DNA of 64,000 nucleotides from Marisa cornuarietis (GCA_004794655.1 SMMW01000522.1:62001-126000); one strand, 5' to 3'. Positions 1-12,530 are shown, numbered from the stretch's first letter. Notes: a model not told the origin generated them from the letters alone. Translations and numbers: made by a program.

Positions 1-539
1 TGTCACAGAGGCAAGTCTACCGACCACCTCATCGCCGACTGCCCTCTACGACGTCTACGAGATCAGATGGTGTTTTCGTCGCGCCGACCGCACAACGACA
101 ACGACGGCAGTGCCAAGTAGTGCCAGAAGTGCCAGTACCCGTGGTGACAGATGTGACAGTGCCGGTAGTGCCAAAAGTGACAGTGCCTGTAGTGCCAGTA
201 CCTGTGATGTCAGATGTGACAGTGCCTGTAGTGCCAGTACCTGTGAGGGCAGAAGTGAACGTGCCTGTAGTGTCAGAATTGACAGTAACTGTAGGACCCC
301 AGCCGCGCACACCGCAGCGGCTTGCTGTGAGACGGGCATGAAACTTACATGTGTAGATAATGTTTTTTTATCAGAAAAGGATGTGTATCTGTATTGAAGA
401 GCACTCTCGGTTGAAGGATTGTTCATTGTAGTTGTATATGTATAGATATGATAGGGTAGGAGGTGTATTGGATTTTGTATTTTTCTTTGTTAGCATATGG
501 AAGGTAAATGCCGAGGACGACATTTCTTGGTCAGGGGGG
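1..539 (+). mobile_element. Internal 3' part of a degenerate LTR retrotransposon
   Basis: Frame 1 reads to a stop at 116-118 and opens with a C-x2-G-x4-H-x4-C pattern. This is a Gag-type CCHC zinc knuckle whose second cysteine has become glycine. Positions 120-290 are a short-period repeat coding for alternating Val-Pro units in one frame. After it I see no Pol motifs before the purine tract at 533-539 (AGGGGGG) that abuts the LTR. Gag lying this close to the 3' LTR suggests a non-autonomous or internally deleted element. The remainder lies outside the window. The Gag assignment is inference from one motif. Confidence 0.55.
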
Positions 540-1001
540 TGTATGTGATAGAAGCTGGCCAAGAGGCCAGCTGAAGGCCGATTGGCCAGTAGGGCGGCCA
601 GTTAGCGGTGATTGGCTACCGGGTTTGTTTTGGGTCCGGGAGGGCGGAGGGGAGCCACGAGAGAAGAACGGGGCGACACCCCTCAACCCCACCTTCCCCA
701 GGTGGACACAGCAGCGCTGCCGTCCGATACGGCCGGGCACCCCTGCCACTTTAGCCCTCCCGGGGGATATAAAAGGGAAGGGAGAAGCTTGACGGAGAGA
801 CGAGAGACGAGAGAGAGAACACGTGAGAAGGACGCAAGCCAGCAGCCCGGCTGATAGAGTCCTTGATAATGTTACGGATACTCGAATACTGTGTAATGTT
901 CAGCTGACCAGCACGCGGTCGCTAGAATAAAAAGGTTTCATCAACCTACGGCACGCGTTGAGTGTGTTGTTGTGTGCCGTGTGGTAGGCGACCCTGTTAC
1001 A
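540..1001 (+). mobile_element. 3' long terminal repeat
   Basis: The segment begins TGTATG directly after a polypurine tract and ends GTTACA, giving the TG...CA ends with a TGTA/TACA terminal match expected of an LTR. It contains a TATA-like ATATAAAAGG near 768 and an AATAAA polyadenylation signal near 927, in the right order for U3-R-U5. The 5' LTR is outside the window, so pair identity and target duplication cannot be checked. It lies in an intron of the FRRS1-like gene, 35 bp beyond the donor of that gene's sixth coding exon and antisense to it. Confidence 0.7.
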
Positions 1002-1036
1002 TATATACAAATATTTGTGTGAAAATGGAAACTTAC

Positions 1037-1280
1037 ATCCTGGCCAATTTTACTGTTGCTCTTGCCTGTATTGTAAGAGTTGTACACAGTGGCTGTAGAT
1101 CCATCGTAAATACACTCACTGACACTGTCCTCACCCTGTTAGTGAAGCATGAAGTGTTTTGGAATCATCAGTATAGAGAAACTATATAGACATGTAATTT
1201 GACTTTCCTCATTCATCTCATTTATCGGTTCATGCTCTAATGCCATTCTCTCTCTCTCTCTATATATATATATATAATTA

Positions 1281-1314
<34 letters not shown>

Positions 1315-1688
1315 ATGCGCACGCATGTAGATGTGAGTGGCTAACTGGTACATATGTGCATAAATGTATATGTGTGGGTGTGCCTGTAGTTGTGTCCAAA
1401 TGTGCATATGGGTAGGGTGTGTTTACATGTCTTTGTGTGCACACATGTTTATTCACATTCTCTGCAGTAATTACCATTTCCAAATCATTGGAGAGACCAA
1501 GAGCAATATAGCGATTACTTGAGGATACAGAAGCCTGCAGGGTGATGGTCACAGAGTTTGTTGAAGGAACCCACGTCACTAGAAAGCTGCATGAGTCTCC
1601 TACACAATCTGAGAAACAACCTTTGGTATTGCCACAGTCTGGATCTTTTGGAAGAAAAGACTGAGGATTTCAACCATGTGCATGCACA

Positions 1689-1725
<37 letters not shown>

Positions 1726-4700
1726 ATTGTCTAATATTTTGCTCTTTGCAAAAAATCTCATAAGAAAAACCTGCTTATACAGTATAATATTTTCCTAGCT
1801 AATTCAGCATTCATAATATACATAGGTTTTGTTTACACTGTACTAAACATATCAGCAGTGAGGAAGATTCTTCCTAGTATGGAAGCAGAATCGGAGTTTG
1901 TTAACAGTATCGGATTATGGTGATAGTATGAACAGAAATATTAAAGATACTGGTGAAAACACTGTAAGGAACTTAGCCTGTGGAATTTGACATGAAAGTC
2001 TGTTATTATTTCAATGATTAAACATTAATATCTTTAGTCATCAATAATGGAAACAAACTGTCAAGACCAGTTTAAATATTTAACTATGGTATCTGGAAAT
2101 ATGCACTTAGTGAAATAAATCTAAGTAGACTTTAAACTTGACTGCATGAAAAACGTTTTTTCAATTGCCACTAAGTTATTATTTTTGTACATCTTGCACA
2201 GTTCAAGCACTTGTCAGTTTAGACTGAGATTTGTAAGCTCCATGGTGACTGGAGTGTTCCCTACTTTTGGGACTTAGTACTACTCCTCTTAAGCTATTTC
2301 AGTAACTTAACCAATATTTTTTGTTAAATAGTTTCCTTTTGAATGCTAGTTTTCATCTTTCCCAGTTTTCAAACTTTCTCTTTGATGATTTAACTCTATT
2401 GTGCTCCAGTTTCTTTATGAAGTAACCTATAGCTCTGGCATGAGTACCTTTGCATTGCATTCATTTCCCTGGGGTGAAACTGTTGTGAGTACTGGGGAGA
2501 CAAGGCTAGCAGGTGGAGGAGTTGCCTTGCCAGCTTCATAAACTGGATCGGAATGTACATCGACCCAGAATACTGACTTAGACTGGACAAATGTTGCCCT
2601 AAAAACATAATTATTTATGCTCGTATCTGGGTTTAAACAAATCATTTTACAAGCAATATTCCTGTTTATGCACTTATGATACTACTTCAACATGTTTTGT
2701 ATTTACAAACAAATCACCAAAAATTACACTAGCAGTTCCACACATTACAGTGTACTTATTAACATAGTTTATTACACATTTAGCACATTTGAATAATAAA
2801 AAGTTGAGCAACTATGTCACATGTGGGATGAAAACTGCTGGATAAATAATACCTTTAGAATACTTTAGGGAGAGTGTGAATGTTTACAAGCATAAACATC
2901 AATGGAAGAAAACATAAACACACACTTACCGAAACAGTATGGTCCCAGCACTTGATTGTGGAGTCCATTGGAACTGGATGCTCTGCTTATTGGTGCTGTC
3001 TTGGTGAGTCCTACCATTACCCTGGCAAAAGTTTATTTATAAAATGAAGGAAAATTACCTCATTCTAGCTGCCTTCTACTTTTCTTTTCAATTTTTAAGC
3101 TGTGCACCAAAATTTGTGCAAGGAAGAGTTATTGGAAAGCATTATAAATGGAATATAAAGTTTACAAAATATAGTTGACTCCCCATTACAAAAAAAAGAA
3201 GTTCCAGAGCACTTAACCACAGCTAGGTTAAAGTATTAGATGAGACATTCATAAAACAAACTATAAATTCTATGCTGGGATAATTTCAGCGTAACTTTTC
3301 ATCTCTTATTTCTATTCCCAAATTCACACATAAGCAAAAACAACATTAATTCCTGCTATTACTTATCATGAAAATTGATCGAAAAATGATTATTAACAAT
3401 CCCACATCTCTTAAAAAAATTGTAGTGATGCTGTCTGCATTCAGCTGATTTTGTCATAGAATGATTCAGTATTTCTTTATTCAGAATACAATTATGAAAT
3501 ATAATAGGAATTTTCTCAGGCTGGTATGTTTACTATATGGGAAACGACTTCAGTGGAGATTTTATGTTAAGGTGGGACAGGGGACAATAATAGGATAGGG
3601 AGAAACTGGAGAAAAGCCCCCAGGTCCTATGAACTGGTGTTCAATGCAGAGAACATATCATGAATGAACTGTTGTCCCACAAAAAGTTTGATGTCATCAT
3701 AACCTATATATATATATATATACACCTATATGAGACACAAACTTTAATATTCTTATTGCACTGGTGTCATAAACTTTAGTGCGTGCTGCTGGACCAACTC
3801 CCCACCTTGGTTTTTTTTTAATGTAGTGCAGATTAACAGAAATAAGAACAAGTAATTTGAGGTTTAAACCTCAAGGGTTTACAACTGGTTCATATTATGA
3901 AGATACCTACTGTACAAACAGACTTTGAACCTGTTGGAGTATTGAAACTGCCCAATAAGCCAGTGGTACGATTGAGTTCTGCATTGTCTACTTTCAGCAA
4001 ATATCCTTTGAATGTTATTCCACAGGGAGAGTCTAGTGTCACTGAAAAAAAGATATATATGTAAGTGAATATTTTTATAATAATATATCCCTACTAGCAA
4101 AGAACATTTGATGGTGGTTTGTGTGTGGACTTGGAAATGACTTATTTTATTGACAGGTATCAGTGGTTACAACTTTCTCACCTTAAACACTACACAATGA
4201 AAATTTGGTTTCTTTAAACTCTTTATGAGTTCTCCTCTCACATTCAGCAACATTTCATTTGAGGAAAGACAAAGATATTCAGTTTGTACATTTGTCAGAT
4301 TGACAGATTTAAAGGCATTTAGTTAATCAGCAAAACAATTTGAACAGTATTCAAGTGTGTCTTTGCTGAAGGATACTGAATACAGACACAAATAATGTGA
4401 AAGTGCTAAAGCATGACAAATTTTTGTGTTGACATGATAATTTCCACCTTTTAACATATTCCTGGCTTGGATAAATGGGTAATATAAAAATGTAGAAATT
4501 AAGTTATACACATTGCAGTGATTTGTTTCCTAATGTGAAAAATGAAAGTGCAGAGTGCAATTTTTGATAAGAAAGGTTAAATTTTACACCAGTATTTATT
4601 ATTTTCTACTTTCTTCATAGGGGTACATTGTATTCTAAGAGTTTAAAGCTGATGAAAGTAATCAATGAGAAAAATGTATCACGCTGAAGGATCCAAATTT

Positions 4701-5114
4701 TGCTCCTTATAATGAATGTAATGTATACCAATCATCTTTAAAATGCCAGCTCATGTTGAATTAAATCACTACATTTTATTTTATCTCTCTCATGCCATGG
4801 CCTAGATGCTGGCATATCCAATTCACTAAAGGATCTAACATTATCCTTGTCACCCTATCTTATTCTCTTTGCTTCTGTGTTTAGATTTTACTAGATTTTA
4901 CTCTGTATCTATACCTACCTGTTAAGCCGCTACCGCCAGGTGTGTAGGTAGCTGGGTTGACAGAAACACGAAAAGGTGACATTGCTTTTTGTGTGACAGC
5001 TGAATCATGGTTTGGTGTGAGATTATTACAAGCACTGTCTGGGGCACCATCGTGATATCCCCAAGCACACCATGTCACTGACATCAGCAGAAATAGCAAT
5101 GCTGCTACTATCAT
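1037..5114 (-). CDS. FRRS1-like Reeler + DOMON protein (5' part, six exons)
   Basis: Coding exons in order are 5114-4919, 4041-3911, 3021-2930, 2598-2448, 1660-1475 and 1135-1037. All junctions are GT-AG and phases agree, giving 285 residues so far. Residues 1-19 form a hydrophobic signal peptide (MIVAALLFLL...). Residues about 20-175 are a Reeler domain: DGAPDSAC start, TYTPGG, GITFKGYLL, QFQWTP, ATFVQS...FWV. A Pro/Ser/Thr linker follows. Exons 5-6 begin a DOMON domain: CGNTKGCFSDC, YIALGLSNDLEM, then SVSEC and VYNSYN. Known FRRS1/SDR2 proteins add a cytochrome b561 domain and act as membrane ferric reductases. That part would lie left of the window, so reductase function is inference. Exon 4 could read on to a stop at 2427-2429, giving a short secreted Reeler-only form. 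Confidence 0.85.
1246..1313. repeat. Compound CT/TA/GT microsatellite
   Basis: (CT)n at 1246-1260, (TA)n at 1261-1276 and (GT)n at 1284-1313, in an intron of the FRRS1-like gene. Confidence 0.95.
1684..1723. repeat. CA microsatellite
   Basis: Nearly pure (CA)n immediately upstream (minus-strand sense) of the fifth FRRS1-like coding exon. It ends only about 24 bp from the acceptor. Confidence 0.95.
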
Positions 5115-5558
5115 TGTTCCTTCTTTAGGTTTTCTGGCTCAGTGTTCCTGAGGAATAATATGCAACATGACAAATTACAAATGACTAGTGACTAACTTAA
5201 TTAATCCCACTAGGCATTTATAACTATGAAAGTATGCTTTTACTGATACAATTTACTGATCACAAAAGGAAGCTAAATCCCTACGCTTGACACCAATTAT
5301 GTTAAAATATATGTTGACAATACTGTTCAAACTATCTTATCATGGACAGACAGATTGCAGAACCAGCACACAAAGGAAGAAAATTAATGACTTCTAAAGA
5401 ATGACTGATACAAATTACGATTATTTAAAGGTCTATGTGGGATGACCTTTTTTCAAATGACTTATTAAAGCTTTTTAAATACTGTTTCCCAATAATCTAA
5501 CAGAGATAAATCCTCATCTTATATGCGAACCTCCGACCAGTCTCCCTCTGTCTTTGGT
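5115..5558. other. 5' flank of the FRRS1-like gene
   Basis: AT-rich and CpG-poor. It must contain the 5' UTR and probably the promoter of the minus-strand gene, but I see no clear TATA box, initiator or UTR exon. No coding signal. Confidence 0.3.
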
Positions 5559-5566
5559 GTTCGGTC

Positions 5567-5976
5567 CAGGCATGACAAGAGGGGGAAGAGGTGGGGGGGG
5601 TCTGTGTGCACGTGCCCACGGATGTGAAGGGGGCCCGACTTTGGTCGGTGTATTTTTTTCTTTTTCTTTACGTAAATCTCCGAGGAAAGAAAACATATAC
5701 AGTAACAGGGTGGAAAAATGCAAAATCATTTTTCCTTATTTAATTGCTGACATACTTACGTGAGGAGAACTCATCTCATGCAGTGGTGTCGATCTTAGTT
5801 GTTTGCTGTCTTATTACGTTACTTAATGTAATGTAGATATTCCAAGTCTAATTATAACTTGCAAGCATACTACTATATATACTGGGAAAATAATTCACGA
5901 TTACAGTTAATGGCTAATGCCAGGGGCCCAGAAAGGTCCTCTGTCCGAGGGCCCGTGCTGGCTCTCGGCGGCCCTG
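5567..5976 (+). mobile_element. hAT-type MITE, family 1, copy A
   Basis: Starts CAGGCATGAC and ends GGCGGCCCTG, with GC-rich ends around an AT-rich middle. It is flanked by imperfect 8-bp duplications GTTCGGTC (5559-5566) and GTTCGGCC (5977-5984). The same ends and internal landmarks (GGGGGCCCG near the left end, GGCCCGTGCTGGCTCTC near the right) occur at 12220-12530 and, reversed, at 19165-19588. No transposase is encoded. Confidence 0.75.
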
Positions 5977-5984
5977 GTTCGGCC

Positions 5985-6965
5985 TTCCCTACAGACATAT
6001 ATATCTGCAAGTCATGGCAGACATCTGAACTTTTTATCCCTACCAAGACTTTGCTGGAGACAGCAGATATACAGGGAAACATGAAGCGACTATATGAAAT
6101 GACACGAACTCTGTCAGGCAGGAGCGTTAACCCAAAGAAACCGGTTAAGACAAAGACGGCAACACCATAACAAGTGATGCAGGACCAGTGGATGGAGCAC
6201 GAGATTCGACGAGATTCTGAGCCAACCTCATCCACCATCTTTACCTGACATACCACCAGCAACTGAACAACTCTACGTCAACACCAGCCCTCCCACAAAG
6301 AGAGAAATCATCAAGGCTATCAAAAGCATGAAAAGCAGCAAAGCAGTAGGCCCGAATGGCATACCCCCCGAAGCACAAAAGGCAGACCCAGAAACACAAG
6401 ATCTGGGAACAAGAGCTAGTCTCAACAGACTGGAAATGAGGCCCCCTGATCAAGTTACCAAAAAAAGTAGACCTCTCCCACTGCAACAATTGGCGGGGGA
6501 TCATACTGACCGGGGACTTTGCAGATGACATTAGTCTCCTATCTCATCGGCAACAGCATGCACAAACCAAACTAAATGGGCTATCAGAGGAAGCGGAGAA
6601 GACTGGCTTGAAAGTCAACAGAAAGAAGACAGAACTGATGGGAATCAACAACAAGCAGGAACTCCTAATCCAACTTCAAGGAGAGAACATCCTGGAAACA
6701 GACCGCTTCACATATCTGGGGAGCATCGTCAGCAAGGACGGTGGAGCGGACGATGACACCAAAAGCCGCATCAACAAGGCCAGGCATGCTTTCAAAAGCC
6801 TACGCCCCATCTGGAACTCCCGAGCATTATCCCTCCGCAGTAAGACACGCATCTTCAACACCAATGTGAAGGCAGTCCTACTGTATGGTTCTGAGGTGTT
6901 ATTGCGTCCCTATGCTCCTCAAGGAGCAGCAAGGACTAAACTAAAGACTTTGCTGGCTGATAGTT
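5985..6965 (+). mobile_element. Decayed non-LTR retrotransposon (RT fragment)
   Basis: Broken plus-strand frames resemble LINE reverse transcriptase. A GNMKRLYEMTRTLSG block lies at about 6080-6125, KAVGPNGIPPEA at about 6340-6375, and an intact FADD box is encoded at 6515-6529. Then come KTELMG, DRFTYLGSIVS, KARHAFKSL and VLLYGSE (about 6610-6895). Stops, frameshifts and a deletion between the GP.GIPPE box and FADD show it is dead. The clade cannot be fixed by eye. RTE-like or jockey-like is likely. Confidence 0.85.
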
Positions 6966-6969
6966 AATA

Positions 6970-8034
6970 TTTATCTGTCTCCTTGACTCTTTGTTCGTAT
7001 CAGTTATTTAAGCATTTCCCGCGAGATGTCACAAAAACTGTGTAGAAGTACAACGAAGGATGACACCATCAGCATGACTGTATTTAGGTGTGCCGTGTGG
7101 GTGTGTGTGCACGTGTATACGCAACCAAAGGTTTGCTCGCACTCACGTTTACTGAGGTTGGCAGTGGTGTAGGAACTGGGGGGGGGCAAGGTAGGGGGCA
7201 GCCGCCCCCTCAAAAAAGATAGTGAGGAGGCTAGAATGTGAATGTCGTTCACCGTCAACGTGGAGTTTGCTCACCTCCCTCCCCAAGCTGAGCATCTTCC
7301 TGCACCACTGCGATGGAAGTCCAGGGAGAGAAAAGTGAATTTGTTTGGCTTTCTGTCCGCATATGATGTCCGGATTCTCCTGGTCATGTCTATGCCATGA
7401 TATCGGCATGTTTGCTTCAAAATCTTCTTCACTCCATCTCACCTTTCTCCACTTCCTTCCCCCTTCCCGAGATTTTACTCTCTCTCTCTCTCATACAAAT
7501 GCACTAATATGATAAAAAATTTTCAGTAATAAAACGTGGAATGATTACTGAGTCCCACATAATGCATTGATGATTAAACATCGGAAATATACATCCGTGC
7601 TGAAATCAAGCATATGAAAATAAGCTAACGGACCCTCGGTCACAGTGTAAAGTTCGAGTACACAGAGACACTCTTTAAAATCTCTGGAGTACACAAGAAT
7701 TATGAGACACTACACAAGAAGAGCGAGGCAGGCAGATAAGATTCCAAGGCGCTGAAGCGTAGTGTTCACAGAGAACTGGCTCATCGTGTTTGGGGAAAAT
7801 GTAAAAGGCGGAACCCAACCCTCTTCCTTCGCCCACCCCTGGTTAATTAAGGGCATGGAGAGAAGTTTTCCATAAACAGGTCCATGCAAGCCTTGAACTA
7901 ACTCCAAAGTCGAGCATAATAACTACCAGGCCACGGTGCTTGTTCAAAAGACGCATATGCTTGGTACAATGACACAGTGGCAGTGCCATTCGTTTTGAAC
8001 GTGCACCAGTGCTCGTTAGATCGATCTACACATG
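6970..8034. other. Intergenic stretch, no gene seen
   Basis: Contains a GC-rich patch at 7155-7215 with an AGGGGGCAGCCGCCCCC core typical of mobile-element ends, and a short CT run near 7477-7492. Open frames are short and unlike any family I recognise. Confidence 0.4.
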
Positions 8035-8245
8035 GGACGCCCGGTAGTGTAGTGGTCAAAACACCCGCTTCTCGCCACTGCAGAGAGATGCTGTCGGTTC
8101 AGATGTTGTCTCGAGACACTCTCTATTATGTGACAGCTGTTTGCAGGACCGGCCGTCGGAGGTTTCCTCGCCCCTCCCTAGATCTCTTTTCATAGTGCAA
8201 ATTAAATCACACCTGGGTGGAATCCCTTTCCCGCCAAAGTAACCA
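8035..8245 (+). mobile_element. Possible tRNA-derived SINE
   Basis: The head GCCCGGTAGTGTAGTGGTC resembles a tRNA A-box region, and GGTTCAGATG about 50 nt later resembles a B box (GGTTCRANNCC) with changes. The following body has no coding signal. A tRNA-type promoter in a repeat head is the usual SINE design. I have not seen a second copy in this window, so the call rests on the box pattern alone. Confidence 0.4.
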
Positions 8246-10100
8246 ACCATGATACACGCAGTACCACTCCCCCTTGCAATCTAGCAGTTCCACGCATTTG
8301 CCTCAGATGAACGCCAGCATGTTCTGTACCTGCCCCCACATTGCCCTCAAATACGTAAAAGATCGTAATCTCAAGAAATGCCCCCAAAGAATGTTCATGA
8401 ATGATGACATCTGAGCTGTCTCCTGTCATCGGTTTGTCACTGCCCTCGGGAAATGGGCTCTCGCATTTAACGTCTTCATGACGATTGCCGGTGATGTGGG
8501 TGTTTCCCTTTTCGTACGACTGCAGCATACATTTTCTTTTTTGTTTTTTTTTTCTTTCTTTCGGTCCGTCTGTCTTGAGTAGGCTTCACGTCACTTGATG
8601 TCAGATGCAACACGAAACTAGAGAGGACTCTTCTAATTTTTCCCATTGTACGCTTGTTTTTTTTTTTTAATTTGACATTTTTTATTTTACTCCTTGAGGA
8701 GTATGGAGAAATTTTAACTATACACAACTGACAGTTCACACATGCAAAACTTGAATAAATGTGCATAAACTAAAATTTACACGTAAATGCAAGGTAAATA
8801 GAATTAAGCAAAAGTAAAAACAACCAAAAAAAACTTAACAATTATACTCATAATGGCTAAGATGTTAACTTTTTACCGCATAAACATAAAATAACTAACA
8901 ACTTTATTTAGCAAAGCTTTCACAAATAATATTTCTAAATTCGATAAGTTTTTTCAGTACATACTTTTTAGTCGAGCAGAAAAGACTATTACATTTAAAT
9001 GCATTCAGGTGTTTAAAATAAAATTTAGGAATCAGTTGCTCACGGCCGATCCGCCGCAGAGGGTGGAAAGCAACGAGAAAATGGAGGCCACGGCCCTACA
9101 AACTGAGATAAAGGAACATTAACACTGACACATGTGCGTGCGGGTGCCGGGTGCGAGTGTGTTAAAGAGGGAGGTGGCGTTAACAAATAATCATCGAATC
9201 GGAAAAGTCCTGCCCGACATTATAACCTAAAAAAGCAGCCACGCTTCGATCATAAATGGCGTTGGTGGTGGGTTGTTGTCCGACTATTCCCCCAACCCCT
9301 CTCTTTTCTGTGCAGCAATGGTGCTTTGCCACGGTACAGTGACCTCGAGAGGTAACCTCGGCTGTTGGAAGAGACAGACAAATGTCAAGAGGTTGTGCCA
9401 AGAAATGACACCATCATAAGAGAACACAACAGAGTGATTTCCATTTGATTTGTATCTGATTACCGAGACCAGCAAGCAACTATATAGCAGAGATGCCGTT
9501 TGGTCTGAATTTGCCGATTAACGTTAACATGATCAACGTTTTCATCGTATCAGATGTCGGGTGATGACATCATGACCTTTACAAAATACGTCAAACTGAA
9601 ACTCTTCTCTCAAGAAAAAAAATATTTGCTCACGACACACTTGCTGGCCCTATTGGCCCAGCTGGTGTACGTCTCACAGCTATTATTATTTTTGTCTCGT
9701 CATGCTGCAAAGCCTATGTGCGACACCCCGAAGAGGCTAAATTTAAAATTATGAAGTGGCTATCACAAGGGGCTGAGCGAGTTCCCATTTCTCGCCCTCT
9801 CAGCACCCGACCGATCCACGGTCAATAATTCTCACGCCTAATCCCAGGGTGGGTTTACGTACAGAGAACCGTTTCTTGACAACATACGAACCGCACCTAG
9901 AAATTTTATATTTATCCCGGTACAGAATATTTTTCATTTCGAATCTACTGAGTATTTTTAATTACTCCCTTGTTCATTATTTTCTCTGAACAAATGTGTG
10001 AATGAAAGTTTATGTGTTTCACTGTTTTCTGAATACTAGTACTGAATACTGCATACTATTACTAACAATAAATTAATTTAATTGATGAAAAACTTAATAT
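8246..10100. other. Intergenic stretch, no gene seen
   Basis: AT-rich with scattered CpG. Short frames only, none recognisable. It contains poly-T runs near 8537-8565 and 8656-8670. Confidence 0.4.
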
Positions 10101-10178
10101 GCTTTATACACTATTAGTTTAAGTCCACTACAGCCTCAGTCAAAGATAAAGATGTTTTTTAACCAATCCCCCTTTCTC

Positions 10179-10215
<37 letters not shown>

Positions 10216-10326
10216 TGATTATGCCATATAATATTGATCTCTCGCGCTTTATACACTGTTAGTATAAGTCCACTACAGCCTCAATCAAAGATAAAGATGT
10301 TTTTTAACCAATCCCCCTTTCTCCTT

Positions 10327-10360
<34 letters not shown>

Positions 10361-10392
10361 TGATTATGCCATATAATATTGATCTCTCGCGC
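10101..10392 (+). repeat. Tandem duplication of about 145 bp (two copies)
   Basis: Copy 1 is about 10101-10245 and copy 2 about 10246-10392. Both run from GCTTTATACACT through a CT/CA microsatellite to ATTGATCTCTCGCGC with few differences. This is a recent local duplication including its own microsatellite. Confidence 0.9.
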
Positions 10393-11272
10393 GCACAATT
10401 GCTTATAGTCTGCAGTGTGTAGACTTGAGTCGATAGATAGACCGGACAGACAATAAACACTGGCCGACATACTAGAAACCCAAAACACTATGCCGGTTAA
10501 TAAAAGTGGATACCGCTTGGCTGGATCACGGGTGTGGCTGGTTTCAAGTGAGATCTTCCAAAAATCTTTGTTGACGTGTGCGCATGTGAGATCTTGAAAA
10601 TCAACTCGAAAGTCTCAAGTGACAAGTCGACTACGCAGAAGACAGCAAAGTCGACTTGCCCTAGGAATCGGCGACTTAATAAGACTTATTTTCAAGACCA
10701 GGCAAGCTAAATGGTTCGCATGGTTCTACCACTTTCTTACTGACAAGCCACTCGATCTTAGGGGAAAGGTGAGATGTGACGCAAAATACCTGGCAAACGA
10801 CATCCCCGGCCGTCAACTCGGTTGTGAAAGTGTGCTTTGATTCCGAGCATTACAATTTGGCACAAAGCAACTTCCCCGTCTTGGGTACAAGTTTCCCTCA
10901 GCTTTATTGAGACCGAATTAAATTGGTTTTGCCGGTAGATCACGACTCAGGCCTCATGTCACTAGTATTTCGACCTTCATTGCAGTTTGAGGTAAGCTTG
11001 CACTGATGTGCCTGCTGCTGTCATGAACGTTGATCTACGTTCATGCTGCTGTATCCAAATTGAAACCGGATATAGAATGGCACGCACATGCTGTAGCAGT
11101 CGATCGAATGGTGAATTGCTGCAATAGTCAGATCCTGCTAGTGTACAGGTAAAGCTGCATGCATGATTGCGTTCGTATGTTTGGACTTAAGTGGCGAGAT
11201 GAGTAACAAGAACCGTGCAAAATTGAATTGAATTTATTTATTGAAGAGACCTTCGGCCATTTCATGGAAGGT
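10393..11272. other. Intergenic stretch, no gene seen
   Basis: Mixed composition, CpG present, short frames only. A GTTGATCTACGTTCATG palindrome-like tract lies near 11028-11046. Confidence 0.4.
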
Positions 11273-11551
11273 CCAGGGGCCAGTTGCACAACATATTTCT
11301 AATTTTAAACACTTTTAAGCCTTAAATCTATTTAGATAATCAGTTTAAAGTGACACTACAATTTTAGAATTTTTAAAACTAAAACTGATTTAAGTAAGAT
11401 AAAGTTATTTAAGTCTGACATTCCGTCCTGTCAGTACAATGTTTTGTATGTTCTTGTGCAATACATCTAAATGGCAAAGAAGGGATTTTGCTTCTTTAGA
11501 ACAGGTTTAACGTTTAAGGTTTAGAAGCATGTTGTGCAACTAGCCCCAGGG
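11273..11551. mobile_element. Foldback MITE
   Basis: Terminal inverted repeats of about 20 bp: AGGGGCCAGTTGCACAACAT on the left, and its near-complement ATGTTGTGCAACTAGCCCC on the right. The interior is AT-rich and non-coding. The size and absence of an ORF fit a MITE. The flanks show no clear target duplication, so the superfamily is not assigned. Confidence 0.75.
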
Positions 11552-12219
11552 GGATAATGTCAAATTTACAACGCCTAATTAGCATATATCCCCAGCTATT
11601 TTAGTGGCTGAGGCCTTGACATCGTTAACGTATGCATATTAATGTCTGTGTTATTGATACCTTTCTGTGAATAGTGACGTGTGTATCTCGAGAACAAAAC
11701 AAGGGTATTTACCAATGATTTAGGGAACTTTATAGCATCTTGCACTGCGATTTAACCAGTCTTTAGAAGAAATAAAACGTTCGCACCCCCACTACACCCT
11801 CAAGTCCCTTTCACTATGATCGAGATCACTGAAAACGCACCTTGTCTCCGTGTACTCACCTGTTAACACGTCGACTCTCCCAAGCCAAACCAAGGGGATG
11901 TGATTCGCCGGTTCCGGTCTGTGAGCAGACGACCCAATGCCCAACAACAGTGAAGGAACGAAGAGTGACGCCGACACACATACGCTACTCGTGTGTCTTC
12001 ACACAAATAGAAGCAAACCTTTCCCGCACTTACAGCTTGTCTTCGTGTCGTGAAGCTAATGACCGACTGCACACTAACTCGACACCCTCTTATTGTCCAC
12101 TTCGCGCACGCGCGCGGGAAGCAGAATTGACTCACTGGGCGTGAGAGGGCTGACAGCGTTTGTAGAAGAGCGCGCTGGCGCAGACGGTGGCCTGTAAAAG
12201 CAACTGTTTGAGGTCAGCG
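11552..12219. other. Intergenic stretch with antisense-overlapping short frames
   Basis: Frames of 60-100 codons occur on both strands at 11792-12144, but none matches a known family. The CpG content is high (CGCGCACGCGCGCGGG near 12105), which by itself opens chance frames. Confidence 0.35.
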
Positions 12220-12530
12220 CAGGCCTGACGAGGGGGGGGGGACAGGGGGGTCTGGTGTACCCGGGCCCGCGACAATGAAGGGGGCCCGGCCTTGGTCCTC
12301 ATTTACTAACCACTCACGTGTAAACAATTATATGTTCAAGTAGTGATGTAGATCCTTGCACACTTGTCCTAATGTTTGCAGTCTATATTTCGTTACTGAA
12401 TGAAATGTATGTATTGACAATCGAATTTTAAACATATTATTATAATTTGGGGAAATAATTTACCATTACAATTACAAGGGGCCCGGAAAGTCGTCTGTCC
12501 TGGGGCCCGTGCTGGCTCTCGGCGGCCCTG
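12220..12530 (+). mobile_element. hAT-type MITE, family 1, copy B
   Basis: Bounded by perfect 8-bp target duplications GGTCAGCG at 12212-12219 and 12531-12538. Starts CAGGCCTGACG and ends GGCGGCCCTG. It is non-coding with an AT-rich core. The 8-bp duplication and CAG...CTG ends point to the hAT superfamily. It is the clearest of three copies in the window. Confidence 0.88.

Noticed and set aside
2427..2645. Stop at 2427-2429 as the end of a short Reeler-only gene
   Set aside because: A donor at 2448/2447 joins in phase to exon 1660-1475, which begins a clear DOMON domain, so the longer gene is preferred. The short form may still exist as an isoform.
8035..8110. Functional tRNA gene
   Set aside because: A- and B-box-like motifs only. 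No cloverleaf with a paired acceptor stem can be drawn.
10101..10392. CRISPR-like repeated units
   Set aside because: Only two large direct copies in animal DNA, with a microsatellite inside and no spacer pattern.
11792..12144. Overlapping frames on both strands as a small gene
   Set aside because: No family resemblance, no splice or start context, and CpG-rich DNA opens frames by chance.
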